From Arthrobacter sp. H35-D1 (GTDB taxonomy: Bacteria > Actinomycetota > Actinomycetes > Actinomycetales > Micrococcaceae): a stretch of 64,000 nt of DNA. Positions 33,260 to 42,848 of this stretch are shown piece by piece; within the stretch, counting starts at the first letter, position 1; each line of letters opens with the position of its first letter. The stretch spans positions 1 through 64,000 of the forward strand of contig NZ_JASISP010000010.1 of NCBI RefSeq assembly GCF_030063185.1, written 5' to 3'. The notes under the pieces were generated by a model that was not told where the DNA came from, did no database searches, and was given only the letters and a program-made list of their open reading frames with translations. Position numbers and translations under genes: made by a program.

Positions 33260-33880
33260 ATGGCACAGCACACCACCCCCACGATGGCCGGCGACGACCC
33301 GAACGCCCAGGACCAGTACATTTTCAACCGCCTGCTGAAGGAACGCATCATTTGGTTGGGCTCGGAAGTCCGCGACGACAACGCGAACGTGATCTGCTCG
33401 CAGCTGTTGCTGCTCTCGGCGGAGGACCCCGACAAGGACATCTTCCTGTACATCAACTCACCCGGCGGTTCGGTGACGGCCGGCATGGCCATCTATGACA
33501 CCATGCAATACATCCCGAACGACGTCGTCACGGTCGCCACCGGGCTGGCAGCCTCCATGGGGCAGTTCCTGCTCTCCTCCGGCACGAAGGGCAAGCGCTA
33601 TGCGACGCCCAACGCACGCATCCTCATGCACCAGCCTTCAGGCGGCATTGGAGGTACGGCGTCGGACATCAAGATCCAGGCCGAACTGATCCTGCACATG
33701 AAGAAGGTCATGGCTGAACTGACGGCCGAGCAGACCGGCCAAACGATCGAGAAGATTCTCGTCGACAACGACCGCGACAAGTGGTTCACGGCCGAGCAGG
33801 GACTTGAATACGGCTTCTTCGACAAAATTGCCCGCAGCGCCGGCACCGTTGCCGGCGGCGGCGGAACCAACGCCAAGTAG
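33260..33880 (+). CDS. clpP1: ClpP1 protease subunit
   Basis: The 206-residue serine protease subunit forms a heptameric ring. The catalytic triad is visible: Ser in [14 protein letters not shown], His in ILMHQPSGG and Asp in [27 protein letters not shown] is the substrate groove. Actinobacteria make a mixed ClpP1P2 tetradecamer driven by ClpX or ClpC. AAGGAGAGG lies ten bases before the ATG. clpP2 follows after 42 bases, so they are one operon, probably under ClgR. Confidence 0.96.
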   Translation: MAQHTTPTMAGDDPNAQDQYIFNRLLKERIIWLGSEVRDDNANVICSQLLLLSAEDPDKDIFLYINSPGGSVTAGMAIYDTMQYIPNDVVTVATGLAASMGQFLLSSGTKGKRYATPNARILMHQPSGGIGGTASDIKIQAELILHMKKVMAELTAEQTGQTIEKILVDNDRDKWFTAEQGLEYGFFDKIARSAGTVAGGGGTNAK

Positions 33881-33922
33881 AGACTCGCCAAAGCAAATCT
33901 TAGATTTCAGGAGCAACCGATC

Positions 33923-34597
33923 ATGACATACAACTTTGGCAGCACAGCTTTTGGCCAGACTGCCGGCACCATGCCCACCAGCCGCTATGTGCTTCCCCAG
34001 TTCGAGGAGCGCACCCCCTACGGTTTCAAGCGCCAGGACCCGTACACCAAGCTGTTCGAGGACCGCATTATTTTCCTGGGCGTCCAGGTTGACGATGCGT
34101 CCGCGGACGACGTCATGGCGCAGCTGCTTGTGCTGGAAGCCGATGACACGGACCGCGACATCACCTTGTACATCAACTCGCCCGGCGGATCGTTCACGGC
34201 CATGACGGCCATCTACGACACCATGCAGTTCATCCGCCCGGAAATCCAGACCGTGTGCCTGGGCCAAGCTGCTTCGGCGGCTGCCGTGCTGCTTGCAGCG
34301 GGCGCACCGGGCAAGCGCCTGGCACTGCCCAACGCACGCGTGCTCATCCACCAGCCGGCGCTGTCCGGCGGCCAGGGCGGCCAGGCATCCGACCTGGAGA
34401 TCCAGGCCAATGAGGTCATGCGCATGCGCGCTTGGTTGGAGAACACGCTCTCCTCCCACTCGGGCCGCACGCCCGAGCAGGTCAGCAATGACATTGAGCG
34501 GGACAACATCCTCACGGCCGCCCAGGCCAAGGACTACGGTTTGATCGACGAGGTTCTTGAACCCCGCAAGATCAAGCCGGCGGCCATCACCCGCTAA
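33923..34597 (+). CDS. clpP2: ClpP2 protease subunit
   Basis: The 224-residue second ring subunit has Ser in [14 protein letters not shown], His in [10 protein letters not shown] and Asp in IERDNILTA. The N-terminal 30 residues ([13 protein letters not shown]...) form the propeptide expected of this paralogue. CAGGAG precedes the ATG. It works with ClpP1, and the C-terminus is longer than in ClpP1. Confidence 0.95.
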   Translation: MTYNFGSTAFGQTAGTMPTSRYVLPQFEERTPYGFKRQDPYTKLFEDRIIFLGVQVDDASADDVMAQLLVLEADDTDRDITLYINSPGGSFTAMTAIYDTMQFIRPEIQTVCLGQAASAAAVLLAAGAPGKRLALPNARVLIHQPALSGGQGGQASDLEIQANEVMRMRAWLENTLSSHSGRTPEQVSNDIERDNILTAAQAKDYGLIDEVLEPRKIKPAAITR

Positions 34598-34614
34598 GCA
34601 ATACCCCGCAAGCG

Positions 34615-34650
34615 CCGGAACGAGGGCGTAAAAATCCCTCGTTCCGGTGT
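34615..34650 (+). terminator. Hairpin between clpP2 and clpX
   Basis: A perfect 12-base stem CCGGAACGAGGG / CCCTCGTTCCGG with a nine-base A-rich loop, followed by TGTTTG. It could end or attenuate the clpP1P2 transcript before clpX. Confidence 0.65.
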
Positions 34651-34785
34651 TTGCCTTCCACCCAATGTCCGTGCCGTGGCCTAGAGTGGAATGTAATTCA
34701 CCGAACGTTCCCGGCACCAGTCGGGGACGCACACGTTTCAGAGGTAACTTTGCCGCCGGCAGGTTATGCGCGAGAGGACACATCA

Positions 34786-36072
34786 ATGGCCAGGATGGGC
34801 GAAAGCACCGATCTGCTGAAGTGTTCTTTCTGCGGAAAGAGCCAAAAACAAGTCCGCAAGCTCATCGCCGGCCCCGGGGTGTACATCTGCGACGAATGCA
34901 TTGAACTGTGCAATGAGATCATTGACGAGGAACTGGCCGAAGTTGCCGACCTCGACGCCTTTGAACTTCCCAAGCCGCGGGAGATTTTCGACTTTCTGCA
35001 GGAGTATGTGATTGGCCAGGAACCGGCCAAACGCTCCTTGGCGGTTGCCGTGTACAACCACTACAAGCGCATCCAGTCCGGCCACGCCGTCATCAGCAAC
35101 ACCATCTCCGCCGGCGTCCACGACGAAGTGGAAATCGCCAAGTCCAACATTCTGCTTGTGGGACCCACCGGCTGCGGAAAAACATATCTGGCCCAAACCC
35201 TTGCCCGGCGACTGAACGTGCCGTTCGCCGTCGCCGACGCCACGGCGCTGACCGAGGCCGGCTACGTGGGGGAGGACGTCGAGAACATCCTGCTCAAGCT
35301 CATCCAGGCAGCGGACTTTGACATCAAGAAGGCCGAACAAGGCATCATTTACATCGACGAAATCGACAAGATTTCACGCAAGTCGGAGAATCCTTCCATC
35401 ACCCGGGACGTGTCCGGTGAAGGTGTCCAGCAGGCGTTGTTGAAGATTCTTGAGGGTACCGTGGCGTCGGTTCCGCCGCAGGGCGGGCGGAAGCACCCGC
35501 ACCAGGAGTTCATCCAAATCGACACCACGAATGTGCTCTTCATCGTGGCTGGCGCCTTCGCCGGCCTGGAGGAGATCATTGGATCCCGTGCCGGGAAGAA
35601 GGGCATAGGTTTTGGTGCCCCGCTCAGTGCCCTCAAGCAGTCCGAGGCCAGCTACGCCGACGTCATGCCCGAGGACCTGCTGAAGTTCGGCTTGATCCCG
35701 GAATTCATTGGCCGCCTGCCTGTCATCACCACTGTCACGCAGCTGGACCGCACGGCCCTCATCCAGATCCTGACGGAGCCCAAGAACGCCCTTGTCAAGC
35801 AGTACCAAAAGATGTTCAAGCTCGACGGCGTCGAGCTTGAGTTTGATGACGAGGCACTCGATGCGATTGCTGATCAGGCACTAGCGCGGGGGACAGGTGC
35901 CCGCGGCTTGCGCGCCATTTTGGAAGAAGTCCTGCAACCTGTGATGTTCGACCTGCCCAGCCGGGAGGACATTGCCTCGGTGGTCATCACGGCCGCTGTT
36001 GTGGACAAGAAGGCCGAGCCGACGCTCATCCCCCACGAAGTGGTTGCCAAGCGCAGGAACAAGTCGGCCTAG
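34786..36072 (+). CDS. clpX: ClpX, AAA+ unfoldase of the Clp protease
   Basis: The 428-residue ATPase unfolds tagged proteins and feeds ClpP1P2. The N-terminal zinc-binding domain has CSFCGKSQ and CDECIELC; Walker A is GPTGCGKT, Walker [11 protein letters not shown], and the ClpP-docking loop KKGIGFGA is present. Length fits the family. ATG at 34,786 is chosen by alignment, with GAGAGG before it. The 190-base gap after clpP2 with a hairpin suggests its own promoter too. Confidence 0.96.
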   Translation: MARMGESTDLLKCSFCGKSQKQVRKLIAGPGVYICDECIELCNEIIDEELAEVADLDAFELPKPREIFDFLQEYVIGQEPAKRSLAVAVYNHYKRIQSGHAVISNTISAGVHDEVEIAKSNILLVGPTGCGKTYLAQTLARRLNVPFAVADATALTEAGYVGEDVENILLKLIQAADFDIKKAEQGIIYIDEIDKISRKSENPSITRDVSGEGVQQALLKILEGTVASVPPQGGRKHPHQEFIQIDTTNVLFIVAGAFAGLEEIIGSRAGKKGIGFGAPLSALKQSEASYADVMPEDLLKFGLIPEFIGRLPVITTVTQLDRTALIQILTEPKNALVKQYQKMFKLDGVELEFDDEALDAIADQALARGTGARGLRAILEEVLQPVMFDLPSREDIASVVITAAVVDKKAEPTLIPHEVVAKRRNKSA

Positions 36073-36185
36073 AAGCGGGCTCGAGGCTGTCTTGCGGAAT
36101 AGTCTGCCAGCCCATTTGGTTGCACAAAGTAGCGGGCCAAGCCCGCGCAGGCTTCATTTTCCTTGCCCTACCCAGGAGGTTCTTC

Positions 36186-36812
36186 ATGACTGAAAATTCT
36201 GCAACTGCGGTTGAGACCGCTGATTTCTGGTTCGATCCCACGTGCCCCTTTGCTTGGGTGACGTCGCGCTGGATCGGCGAAGTGGAAGAAGTTCGCAATA
36301 TCAAGGTGGACTGGCATGTCATGAGCCTGTCGGTGCTCAACGAAAACCGCGACGACATTTCCGAGGCATACAAGGAGCACATCGAGAAGGGATGGGGCCC
36401 TGTCCGCGTCATCACGGCTGCTGCGCAGGAGCATGGCAAGGAGTTCATCAAGCCCCTCTATGACGCCATGGGGACGCAGATCCACAACAACGGCAACAGG
36501 GAACTGGACGACGTCATCGCCAAGTCTCTCGCCGAGGTGGGCCTGCCCGCCGAACTGGCCGCAGCGGCAACTTCGGACCGCTATGACACGGCCTTGCGCG
36601 CCAGCCACTCCGAGGGCATCAGTCAAGTGGGGCAGGACGTTGGAACGCCCATCGTGGCCTTCAACGGCACGGCATTCTTTGGTCCCGTCCTCACGCGCAT
36701 TCCGCGCGGAGAAGAAGCTGGCAAGCTGTGGGATGCCACCCTGACACTGGCCGGATTCCCCTACTTCTTTGAAATCAAGCGCAGCCGAAACGAAGATCCG
36801 CAGTTCGGCTAA
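36186..36812 (+). CDS. DsbA-like oxidoreductase (mycothiol-dependent Rv2466c type)
   Basis: The 208-residue protein has a thioredoxin-fold with helical insert. The N-terminal DFWFDPTCPFAWVTSRW matches the actinobacterial Rv2466c family (mycothiol-dependent nitroreductases), and the cis-Pro loop is GTPIVAFNG. The active site reads Cys-Pro-Phe-Ala, not the CPWC of Rv2466c, so it is a single-Cys variant that would act with mycothiol. No signal peptide is seen; it is cytosolic. CAGGAGG precedes the ATG, so this start is firm. Confidence 0.85.
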   Translation: MTENSATAVETADFWFDPTCPFAWVTSRWIGEVEEVRNIKVDWHVMSLSVLNENRDDISEAYKEHIEKGWGPVRVITAAAQEHGKEFIKPLYDAMGTQIHNNGNRELDDVIAKSLAEVGLPAELAAAATSDRYDTALRASHSEGISQVGQDVGTPIVAFNGTAFFGPVLTRIPRGEEAGKLWDATLTLAGFPYFFEIKRSRNEDPQFG

Positions 36813-36846
36813 CTCCGGCTGAGCCGCCCAGCGCGCATGAAGAGGA

Positions 36847-36884
36847 AAGTGCCGCCACCCGAGCAGGGGTGGCGGCACTTTTTA
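36847..36884 (+). terminator. Terminator after the DsbA-like gene
   Basis: A 14-base stem AAGTGCCGCCACCC / GGGTGGCGGCACTT is followed by TTTTA, 35 bases past the stop. Confidence 0.9.
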
Positions 36885-37220
36885 TGCGCTGATCGAGCAC
36901 CGATTATTCTGCGCCGCATCTATAGGCGAATGGTGCGCCACTGTGTCACTGGCGCCGCATCCGAAGGTGAATCGGACGCATAAGTTGAGTGGCGTGGGGG
37001 CATGCGGAGCGTTCCGGGTGTAGTCCGGCGCATAAGTTCAGTGCCCTGTGGCCAACTGGACACCCGTGCAATCCTGGCAGTTCTTGGCAACCCGTGGCTG
37101 CACGAGCGTGGTGCCTGATAGCGGCACAGTGCCCCATGGCCCAAGACAGTTGTGGCCGCCACTCTCAAGGAGTGGAGGCCACAGCTGGCTGGGTCTCAAC
37201 GAAGCAAGAGCACCACGAGA
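36885..37220. other. Spacer with repeats and the valS 3' hairpin
   Basis: No gene is supported. GCGCATAAGTTCAGTG and GACGCATAAGTTGAGTG are a diverged repeat (about 37,031 and 36,977). A hairpin at 37,151-37,183 (TGTGGCC, mismatch, CCACT / AGTGG, GGCCACA) lies 38 bases past the valS stop on the minus strand and is the likely valS terminator, without a T run. Confidence 0.5.
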
Positions 37221-39842
37221 CTAGGCCTGCGCGGGCTCCTCGGCCGGCGCCAGCTCGACGTCGGACACGCTCAGCTCACCCGCGCCCACGGCGATCGTAA
37301 TCTCCAGGGCATTCGCTGCGGCCTTTAGGTCGCCCAAGCCAGCGGCCAGCTGTGCCGCCCGGACTTCGCCGGCGGTGACAGTTGCCGAGAGCACTTGGGT
37401 GCGCTGCTTGACCTTTGCCTCGGACTTGGCCTTGCGGATACCGCTCAACGCGTCCCCGACCGTGGAGAGCAAGGTGGTGTCGCCGTCGTCCACGGCGACT
37501 TCCGTGGGCCAGGATGCGCGGTGCACCGAACCGGCACGCCACCATCCCCAGACTTCTTCAGTGGCGAACGGCAGGAACGGTGCAAACAAGCGCAGCAGCG
37601 AATCCAAGGTGGTGGCCAGCGCCGCCAAAACGGAGGCCTGGCCTGCGTCGCCGGCAGCACCATAGGCGCGGTCCTTGATGAGCTCCACGTAGTCGTCGGT
37701 GAAGTGCCAGAAGAAGCTCTCGGTGAGCTGCAGGGCCCGGGCATAGTCGTATTTTTCAAACGCAGCCGTCGAGGAGTGCACCACTTCGGCCAGTTGGGCC
37801 AACAGGGCGCGGTCCAGCGGGTTGCTCAGCACTTCACTGTCAACGCTGAGCACATTGGCTTCGGTGGCGCCAAGGTTCAGCACGAATTTGGAAGCGTTGA
37901 GCAGCTTGATGGCCAAGCGGCGGCCAATCTTCATCTGCGCAATTTCGTATGCTGTGTCGGCTCCGAGCTTGGCCGAGGCGGCCCAGTAGCGAACGGCGTC
38001 GGCGCCGAAGTCGTTGAGCACGTCGGTGGGGACCACCACGTTGCCCTTCGACTTGGACATCTTCTTGCGGTCCGGGTCGAGGATCCAGCCGGAGATGGCA
38101 GCGTGCTTCCACGGTGCGCTGTCCTGCAGTGCATCCGCGCGCACGGCGGAGGAGAACAGCCAGGTGCGGATGATGTCGTGGCCTTGCGGGCGCAGGTCGA
38201 AGGGGTAGACGGTGGAGAACAAGTCCTCGTCTACGCCCCAGCCACCCACGATCTGCGGTGTCAGCGACGATGTGGCCCAGGTGTCGAGCACATCGGCATC
38301 GCCGACGAACCCGCCCGCGGCGTTGCGCTGGTCTTCGGCGTAACCGGGCGCGGCATCGGCTGCCGGGTCAACGGGCAGCATCGCGGTGGTGGGGAGGATG
38401 GGGTGCTCGTAGTCCGGGTTGGCGTCCTCATCGAGCGGGTACCAGACGGGGACGGGCACGCCGAAGAAGCGCTGGCGGGAAACCAGCCAGTCGCCGTTCA
38501 GGCCGGAGATCCAGTTGTCGTAGCGCGATCGCATGAAAGCGGGGTGGAACTCGATCTGGGCGCCGCGGTTGATCAAGCGTTCGCGGCGGTCTTCGTCGCG
38601 GCCGCCGTTGCGGATGTACCACTGGCGAGAGCTGACGATCTCCAGGGGCTTGTCGCCCTTTTCGAAGAAGTTCACCGGATGCATGATCTGCTTGACGTCA
38701 CCGTCAAGCAGCTCCGCCTCGGTCAGCATCGCCACGACGCCTTCCTTGGCACTGAAGACAGTCTTTCCGGCGATCTTGGAGTAGTTCTCCCGGCCTTCTT
38801 CGGTGGCGATCCACTCGGGCGTCTCGCCCAGGATGCGGCCGTCGCGGCCCACAATTGCACGGGTGGGCAACTGCAGCTCACGCCACCAAGTCACATCGGT
38901 CAGGTCGCCGAACGTGCAGACCATGGCAATGCCGGAACCCTTGTCGGCCTTCGCCAGGGCGTGGGCGCGAACTTCCACCTCAACCCCGAAAAGCGGCGAG
39001 GTGACCTTCTTGCCAAACAGCGGCTTGTAGCGCTCGTCGTCCGGGTTCGCCACCAGTGCCGAGCAAGCTGCTAACAGTTCCGGACGCGTGGTTTCAATGT
39101 AGATTTTGGTGCCGTCTTCGGCGAAGAACGGGAACCGGTAATAAGCGCCGGGCATTTCCCTGTCCTCAAGCTCAGCTTGGGCCACGGCGGTGCGGAACGT
39201 GACATCCCACAGCGTGGGGGCTTCGGCCATGTAGGCGTCGCCGGCAGAAAGGTTCGCCAGGAAGCCCCGCTGGGACACCGCACGGGAGTGGTCGTCGATG
39301 GTGCGGTACGTCAGGTCCCAGTCAACCGACAGGCCCAACGTCTGGAACAGGTGCTCAAAGACCTTCTCGTCCTCGACGGCGAGTTCTTCGCACAACTCGA
39401 TGAAGTTCTTGCGCGAGATCACATCGAAATCACGCTGGTTCTTGGCCGGGGCAGCGGGAGGCCGGTAGTCGGCGTCGTACGCGGTCTTCGGATCGCAACG
39501 CACACCGTAGTAGTTCTGCACGCGCCGCTCGGTGGGCAGGCCGTTGTCGTCCCAGCCCATCGGGTAGAAGACGTTTTTGCCGCGCATGCGCTGGAAGCGG
39601 GCCAGCACGTCCGTCTGCGTGTAGGAGAACATGTGCCCCACGTGCAGCGACCCGGACGCGGTCGGCGGGGGAGTGTCGATGGAGTACACCTGCTCCCGCG
39701 TGGTCTCACGGTTGAACTTGTACGTCCCCTCGGCGAGCCAGCGTTTGGTCAGGGACTCTTCAAGTCCCTCCAGAACGGGCTTGTCGGGAACGTTGCTTGA
39801 GGAAGGTGCGGGCGTGTCTGTGCCCGGAATGATTTCAGCCAT
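37221..39842 (-). CDS. valS: Valyl-tRNA synthetase
   Basis: The 873-residue class Ia enzyme charges tRNA-Val. Seen are the HIGH-type motif TASGSLHVGHMFSY (about 60), the editing domain in the middle (ETTRPELLAACSALVA), the KMSKS motif RKKMSKSKGN (about 597) and a C-terminal anticodon-binding and coiled-coil region. Start ATG 39,842 is chosen by alignment; the open frame goes on to 40,055 but without similarity. It is divergent from the MepB-like gene. Confidence 0.95.
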   Translation of the reverse strand: MAEIIPGTDTPAPSSSNVPDKPVLEGLEESLTKRWLAEGTYKFNRETTREQVYSIDTPPPTASGSLHVGHMFSYTQTDVLARFQRMRGKNVFYPMGWDDNGLPTERRVQNYYGVRCDPKTAYDADYRPPAAPAKNQRDFDVISRKNFIELCEELAVEDEKVFEHLFQTLGLSVDWDLTYRTIDDHSRAVSQRGFLANLSAGDAYMAEAPTLWDVTFRTAVAQAELEDREMPGAYYRFPFFAEDGTKIYIETTRPELLAACSALVANPDDERYKPLFGKKVTSPLFGVEVEVRAHALAKADKGSGIAMVCTFGDLTDVTWWRELQLPTRAIVGRDGRILGETPEWIATEEGRENYSKIAGKTVFSAKEGVVAMLTEAELLDGDVKQIMHPVNFFEKGDKPLEIVSSRQWYIRNGGRDEDRRERLINRGAQIEFHPAFMRSRYDNWISGLNGDWLVSRQRFFGVPVPVWYPLDEDANPDYEHPILPTTAMLPVDPAADAAPGYAEDQRNAAGGFVGDADVLDTWATSSLTPQIVGGWGVDEDLFSTVYPFDLRPQGHDIIRTWLFSSAVRADALQDSAPWKHAAISGWILDPDRKKMSKSKGNVVVPTDVLNDFGADAVRYWAASAKLGADTAYEIAQMKIGRRLAIKLLNASKFVLNLGATEANVLSVDSEVLSNPLDRALLAQLAEVVHSSTAAFEKYDYARALQLTESFFWHFTDDYVELIKDRAYGAAGDAGQASVLAALATTLDSLLRLFAPFLPFATEEVWGWWRAGSVHRASWPTEVAVDDGDTTLLSTVGDALSGIRKAKSEAKVKQRTQVLSATVTAGEVRAAQLAAGLGDLKAAANALEITIAVGAGELSVSDVELAPAEEPAQA

Positions 39843-39947
39843 GGATCGATTCTTCCATGGTTTGCGCCTGTTCCCCGATTGCGGCGTGAATGGCCGCACG
39901 TTGATAGCATGCGGGCAACGAATATTGGTCCATGGAAGGGGAACACG

Positions 39948-40439
39948 GTGGCGCATGATGCACTGCGGGATCTGCAGGCGCTGGTCTGGAACCCTGCCGG
40001 GCTGGCCTGTGCCGACGTCCAAGCCGAGCCGGAAAGCGCCGACTATTGCGCCCATTCCCTGACCATCTCCGGCAGGCGCTCCGTGTTTCGCTCAGCGAAG
40101 ACCACACCCACCAAGGCTGGTCAGTTCGTCACGCTGTGGCAACGATCGGCCGATGGCCCCATCCGGCCCTTTGACACGAACGACGGCGTGGCGTTGTTCC
40201 TCGTCCAAGCCGGCTTTGGCGCGGGGCTGGGGCTGTTTGTGTTCCCGGCCAGTGCCATGGTCCGCCACGGTGTGGTGTCAGTTGACGGGACAGGGGGCAA
40301 GCGGGCCATGCGTGTGTACCCACCGGATATTGAGGTGGGCAGCAGCCAGGCCCGACGGACGCAGAAGTGGCAAGGTGATTACTTTCTGCCCACCTCTGGT
40401 CTGGACACGGTCCGGGCCCGGGCACTTCACGCAGACTGA
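39948..40439 (+). CDS. MepB-family protein
   Basis: The 163-residue protein has the MepB layout: an N-terminal region, RSVFRSAKTTPTKAGQFVTL in the core, then DGVALFLVQAGFGAGLGLFVF and a C-terminal RVYPPDIE. MepB is named after the Staphylococcus mepRAB locus; its molecular role is not settled. GTG at 39,948 with AAGGGGA six bases upstream is the best start. It is divergent from valS with 105 bases between starts. Confidence 0.75.
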   Translation: MAHDALRDLQALVWNPAGLACADVQAEPESADYCAHSLTISGRRSVFRSAKTTPTKAGQFVTLWQRSADGPIRPFDTNDGVALFLVQAGFGAGLGLFVFPASAMVRHGVVSVDGTGGKRAMRVYPPDIEVGSSQARRTQKWQGDYFLPTSGLDTVRARALHAD

Positions 40440-40447
40440 GTGGGACG

Positions 40448-40524
40448 CTCCTGCGCACCATTGTTCGGCAATGGTACGCAGCGGTGGCACTGGCCCTCCA
40501 TCCGGTGCCAATGGTGCGCAGGAG
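40448..40524. repeat. Inverted repeat spacer after the MepB-like gene
   Basis: CTCCTGCGCACCATTG (40,448-40,463) and its exact complement (40,509-40,524) bracket a third, near-complementary copy (AATGGTACGCAG, about 40,470). Two alternative hairpins can form. It may terminate the MepB-like transcript. Confidence 0.65.
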
Positions 40525-40572
40525 TTGAAGTGGCCCCTGCCGCGGGCCGCTCTTCCGCGCTAGGATGCGGAT

Positions 40573-40920
40573 ATGGGCACACTGCGGATTTTGCGTGTAT
40601 ATGAAGAGCCTGAACCGGGGGAGTACCGCGTTTTGGTCGATAGGCTGTGGCCCCGCGGTGTCAAAAAGGACAAAATTGACGTTTGGCTCAAGGAAGTGGC
40701 GCCCAGCACGGAGGTGCGCAACGCCTTTGACCACGTGGCGGAACGCTTCGAGGCTTTTGTGCGGGACTATACGGTGGAGTTGAAGGACAATCCGGCTGTC
40801 GCAGAGCTGCAGGAGGTCATCTCCAAGCACAAGAAGGTGGTGCTGCTCTACGGTGCCAAGGACCACCACGAAAATCAAGCGGCAGTCCTCTTGGACTTCC
40901 TCAACGGGGCCAACGGCTGA
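40573..40920 (+). CDS. DUF488-family protein (YeaO-like)
   Basis: The 115-residue protein has the DUF488 signature DRLWPRGVKKDKIDVWLKEV and ends with VVLLYGAKDHHENQAAVLLD. Family members are small cytosolic proteins without an agreed function. It is transcribed alone, toward the GMC oxidoreductase gene, with only 72 bases between the stops. Confidence 0.85.
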   Translation: MGTLRILRVYEEPEPGEYRVLVDRLWPRGVKKDKIDVWLKEVAPSTEVRNAFDHVAERFEAFVRDYTVELKDNPAVAELQEVISKHKKVVLLYGAKDHHENQAAVLLDFLNGANG

Positions 40921-40992
40921 CAACACCGGTTGGCTGCATTGGCTGGCAACACCGGGTGAGTGCGCTGGCTGGGCGCACCGGCGGTCCCAGAG

Positions 40993-42618
40993 CTACCAGC
41001 CCAGAATCAGTGCTGCTGCCTTCTCCCCGATGACGATGGCAGGGGCGTTGGTGTGTCCACGAATAATGTTGGGCATGATCGACGCGTCGGCCACCCGTAG
41101 TCCATTGACGCCACGCACTCTCAACTGTTCATCCACAACGGACGCCTCGTCCGTGCCCATCCGCGCGGTTCCCACCGGGTGGTACAGAGTTTGGGCATGC
41201 TGGTTGATGGCCAGTTCGTCGCGCTCCGCGAGCGGCAGGGTCCCGGCCCCTGCAGGCTGGATGAAGGTCCCCTTGGTGCTCTGGCGCATGGTGTCGTTGG
41301 CGATGATCTTTTCACACAAGGCAAGTCCTGCCATGAGTGTTGTCCGGTCCTTTCCGGCCGGGTCGCTGAGGTAGCGCGGGTCGATGAGCGGTTTGTCGAG
41401 AGGGTCGGCGGTGGCAAGTCGGATGGTGCCGGTGCTTTCGGGTTGCAGCAGGATGGCCCCCACGGAGATGCCGTGACCGGTGTGCTCGATGAGTCCTTCG
41501 CCAATGAAGGCGACCGGGCCGAAGACCAGCTCAATATCCGGAAGCTCCAATTCGGGGTCGGTGCGTACGAAGCCGTAGGCTTCAGCCGCATTCGAGGTGA
41601 GCATGCCCTTTTTCCGAGACAGGTAGTTGAATAGTTGCCCGGGTTTCCGGGCGAGGAACAAGGTATCTGCCGTCGCTTCAACAGCCAGCAAGGCAGCCAA
41701 GTGGTCCTTCAAGTTCTTGCCCACTTCGGGGGAGTGGGCCAGGACCTTGATGCCGAGGGCTTGCAGGTCCTCGCGATCGCCGATTCCGGATAGCAGGAGA
41801 AGTTGTGGGGTGTTGATGGCACCACCGCACAGGATCACCTCCTTCGCGGCACGGACTGTGCGGCTCACGCCGTCCTGCATGTATTCGACACCGACGGCAG
41901 TTGTCCCCTCAAAGAGAACTCGCGTGGCTTGGGCGCCGGTGCGCACCGTGAGGTTGGTTCGCTTCCGGGCGGGTTTGAGGTAGCCGTCGGCGGTGCTGAA
42001 TCGGGATCCCTTGGATTGGGACACCATCGTTTGGCTGAAACCCTCCTGGTTGTTGGAGTTGGCCGCAATGACTTTGTAGCCCAGTTCCTTTGCCGCGGCA
42101 AGGAAGGTTGCCGTGTGGGGGCGGGGGCTTCGCTGCACCTCGATGCTCATGGGGCCCGATGACCCGGTTTCCTGGTCGTCGGCTCCTTCGACTCGTTCCG
42201 TTCGAGTGAAGAACGGCAACAGTGATTTCCAGCTCCACCCTTGCCCTGCCGCCGCACCCCACGCGTCATAGTCTTCAGGGAACCCGCGCACCCACATCAT
42301 GGCGTTGATGGAGGACGACCCGCCCAGCACCCTGCCCCGAGGCCAGAAGACCCGGCGGTTGTTCAGCTCAGGTTGAGGTTCGGTGTCATAGTCCCAGTCC
42401 ACCTCGGAACGGAACAGGGAGGAGAATGCCGCGGGGATGTGGATTTCTGTTTTCTTGTCCACTGGCCCGGCCTCCAGCAGCAGCACAGTGTTCTTTTTAT
42501 CCTCGCTGAGCCTGCAGGCCAGTGCGGCCCCGGCTGAACCGGCGCCGACAATGACGTAGTCGGCCACATCTGTGGAGCCAGCGCGTTCATGGCCTGACGC
42601 CGTGGGCTTGGCACTCAT
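40993..42618 (-). CDS. GMC-family FAD-dependent oxidoreductase (alcohol/choline dehydrogenase type)
   Basis: The 541-residue flavoenzyme has the FAD-binding motif YVIVGAGSAGAALACRLSED at residues 22-40, GMC signature 1 around RGRVLGGSSSINAMMWVRG and signature 2 GGAINTPQLLLLSGIG. The active-site His lies in LYHPVGTARMG and a second polar residue in RGHTNAPAIVI. Such enzymes oxidise primary alcohols, choline or polyethylene glycol to aldehydes. It lies downstream of an aldehyde dehydrogenase in the same direction, so alcohol to aldehyde to acid is the likely path. ATG 42,618 is chosen; the frame extends upstream without similarity. Confidence 0.9.
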   Translation of the reverse strand: MSAKPTASGHERAGSTDVADYVIVGAGSAGAALACRLSEDKKNTVLLLEAGPVDKKTEIHIPAAFSSLFRSEVDWDYDTEPQPELNNRRVFWPRGRVLGGSSSINAMMWVRGFPEDYDAWGAAAGQGWSWKSLLPFFTRTERVEGADDQETGSSGPMSIEVQRSPRPHTATFLAAAKELGYKVIAANSNNQEGFSQTMVSQSKGSRFSTADGYLKPARKRTNLTVRTGAQATRVLFEGTTAVGVEYMQDGVSRTVRAAKEVILCGGAINTPQLLLLSGIGDREDLQALGIKVLAHSPEVGKNLKDHLAALLAVEATADTLFLARKPGQLFNYLSRKKGMLTSNAAEAYGFVRTDPELELPDIELVFGPVAFIGEGLIEHTGHGISVGAILLQPESTGTIRLATADPLDKPLIDPRYLSDPAGKDRTTLMAGLALCEKIIANDTMRQSTKGTFIQPAGAGTLPLAERDELAINQHAQTLYHPVGTARMGTDEASVVDEQLRVRGVNGLRVADASIMPNIIRGHTNAPAIVIGEKAAALILGW

Positions 42619-42848
42619 GCCGCCATCACCACGGCAAGCAGGGTTCTGCCTTGGGCGGTTCTGCCCTGGACGTCTCTGTCCTGGACAGCCCTGCCACGGA
42701 CGGCTCTGGCGTAAACGCTGCCGGTCGGTGCCGGAAAGATGTTGTTGATCATTATGGCCTGTCTCGCTTTCGTGGAGGGGCGTGCTGACTGGCTGGGATG
42801 GAGGGGGAAGCCCTTGGCATTTCCGTCCTGGTTCTTGCCGGTGCGGTT

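Noticed and set aside
37395-39074. Plus-strand frame of 559 codons
   Set aside because: Antisense to valS, which has complete class Ia motifs.
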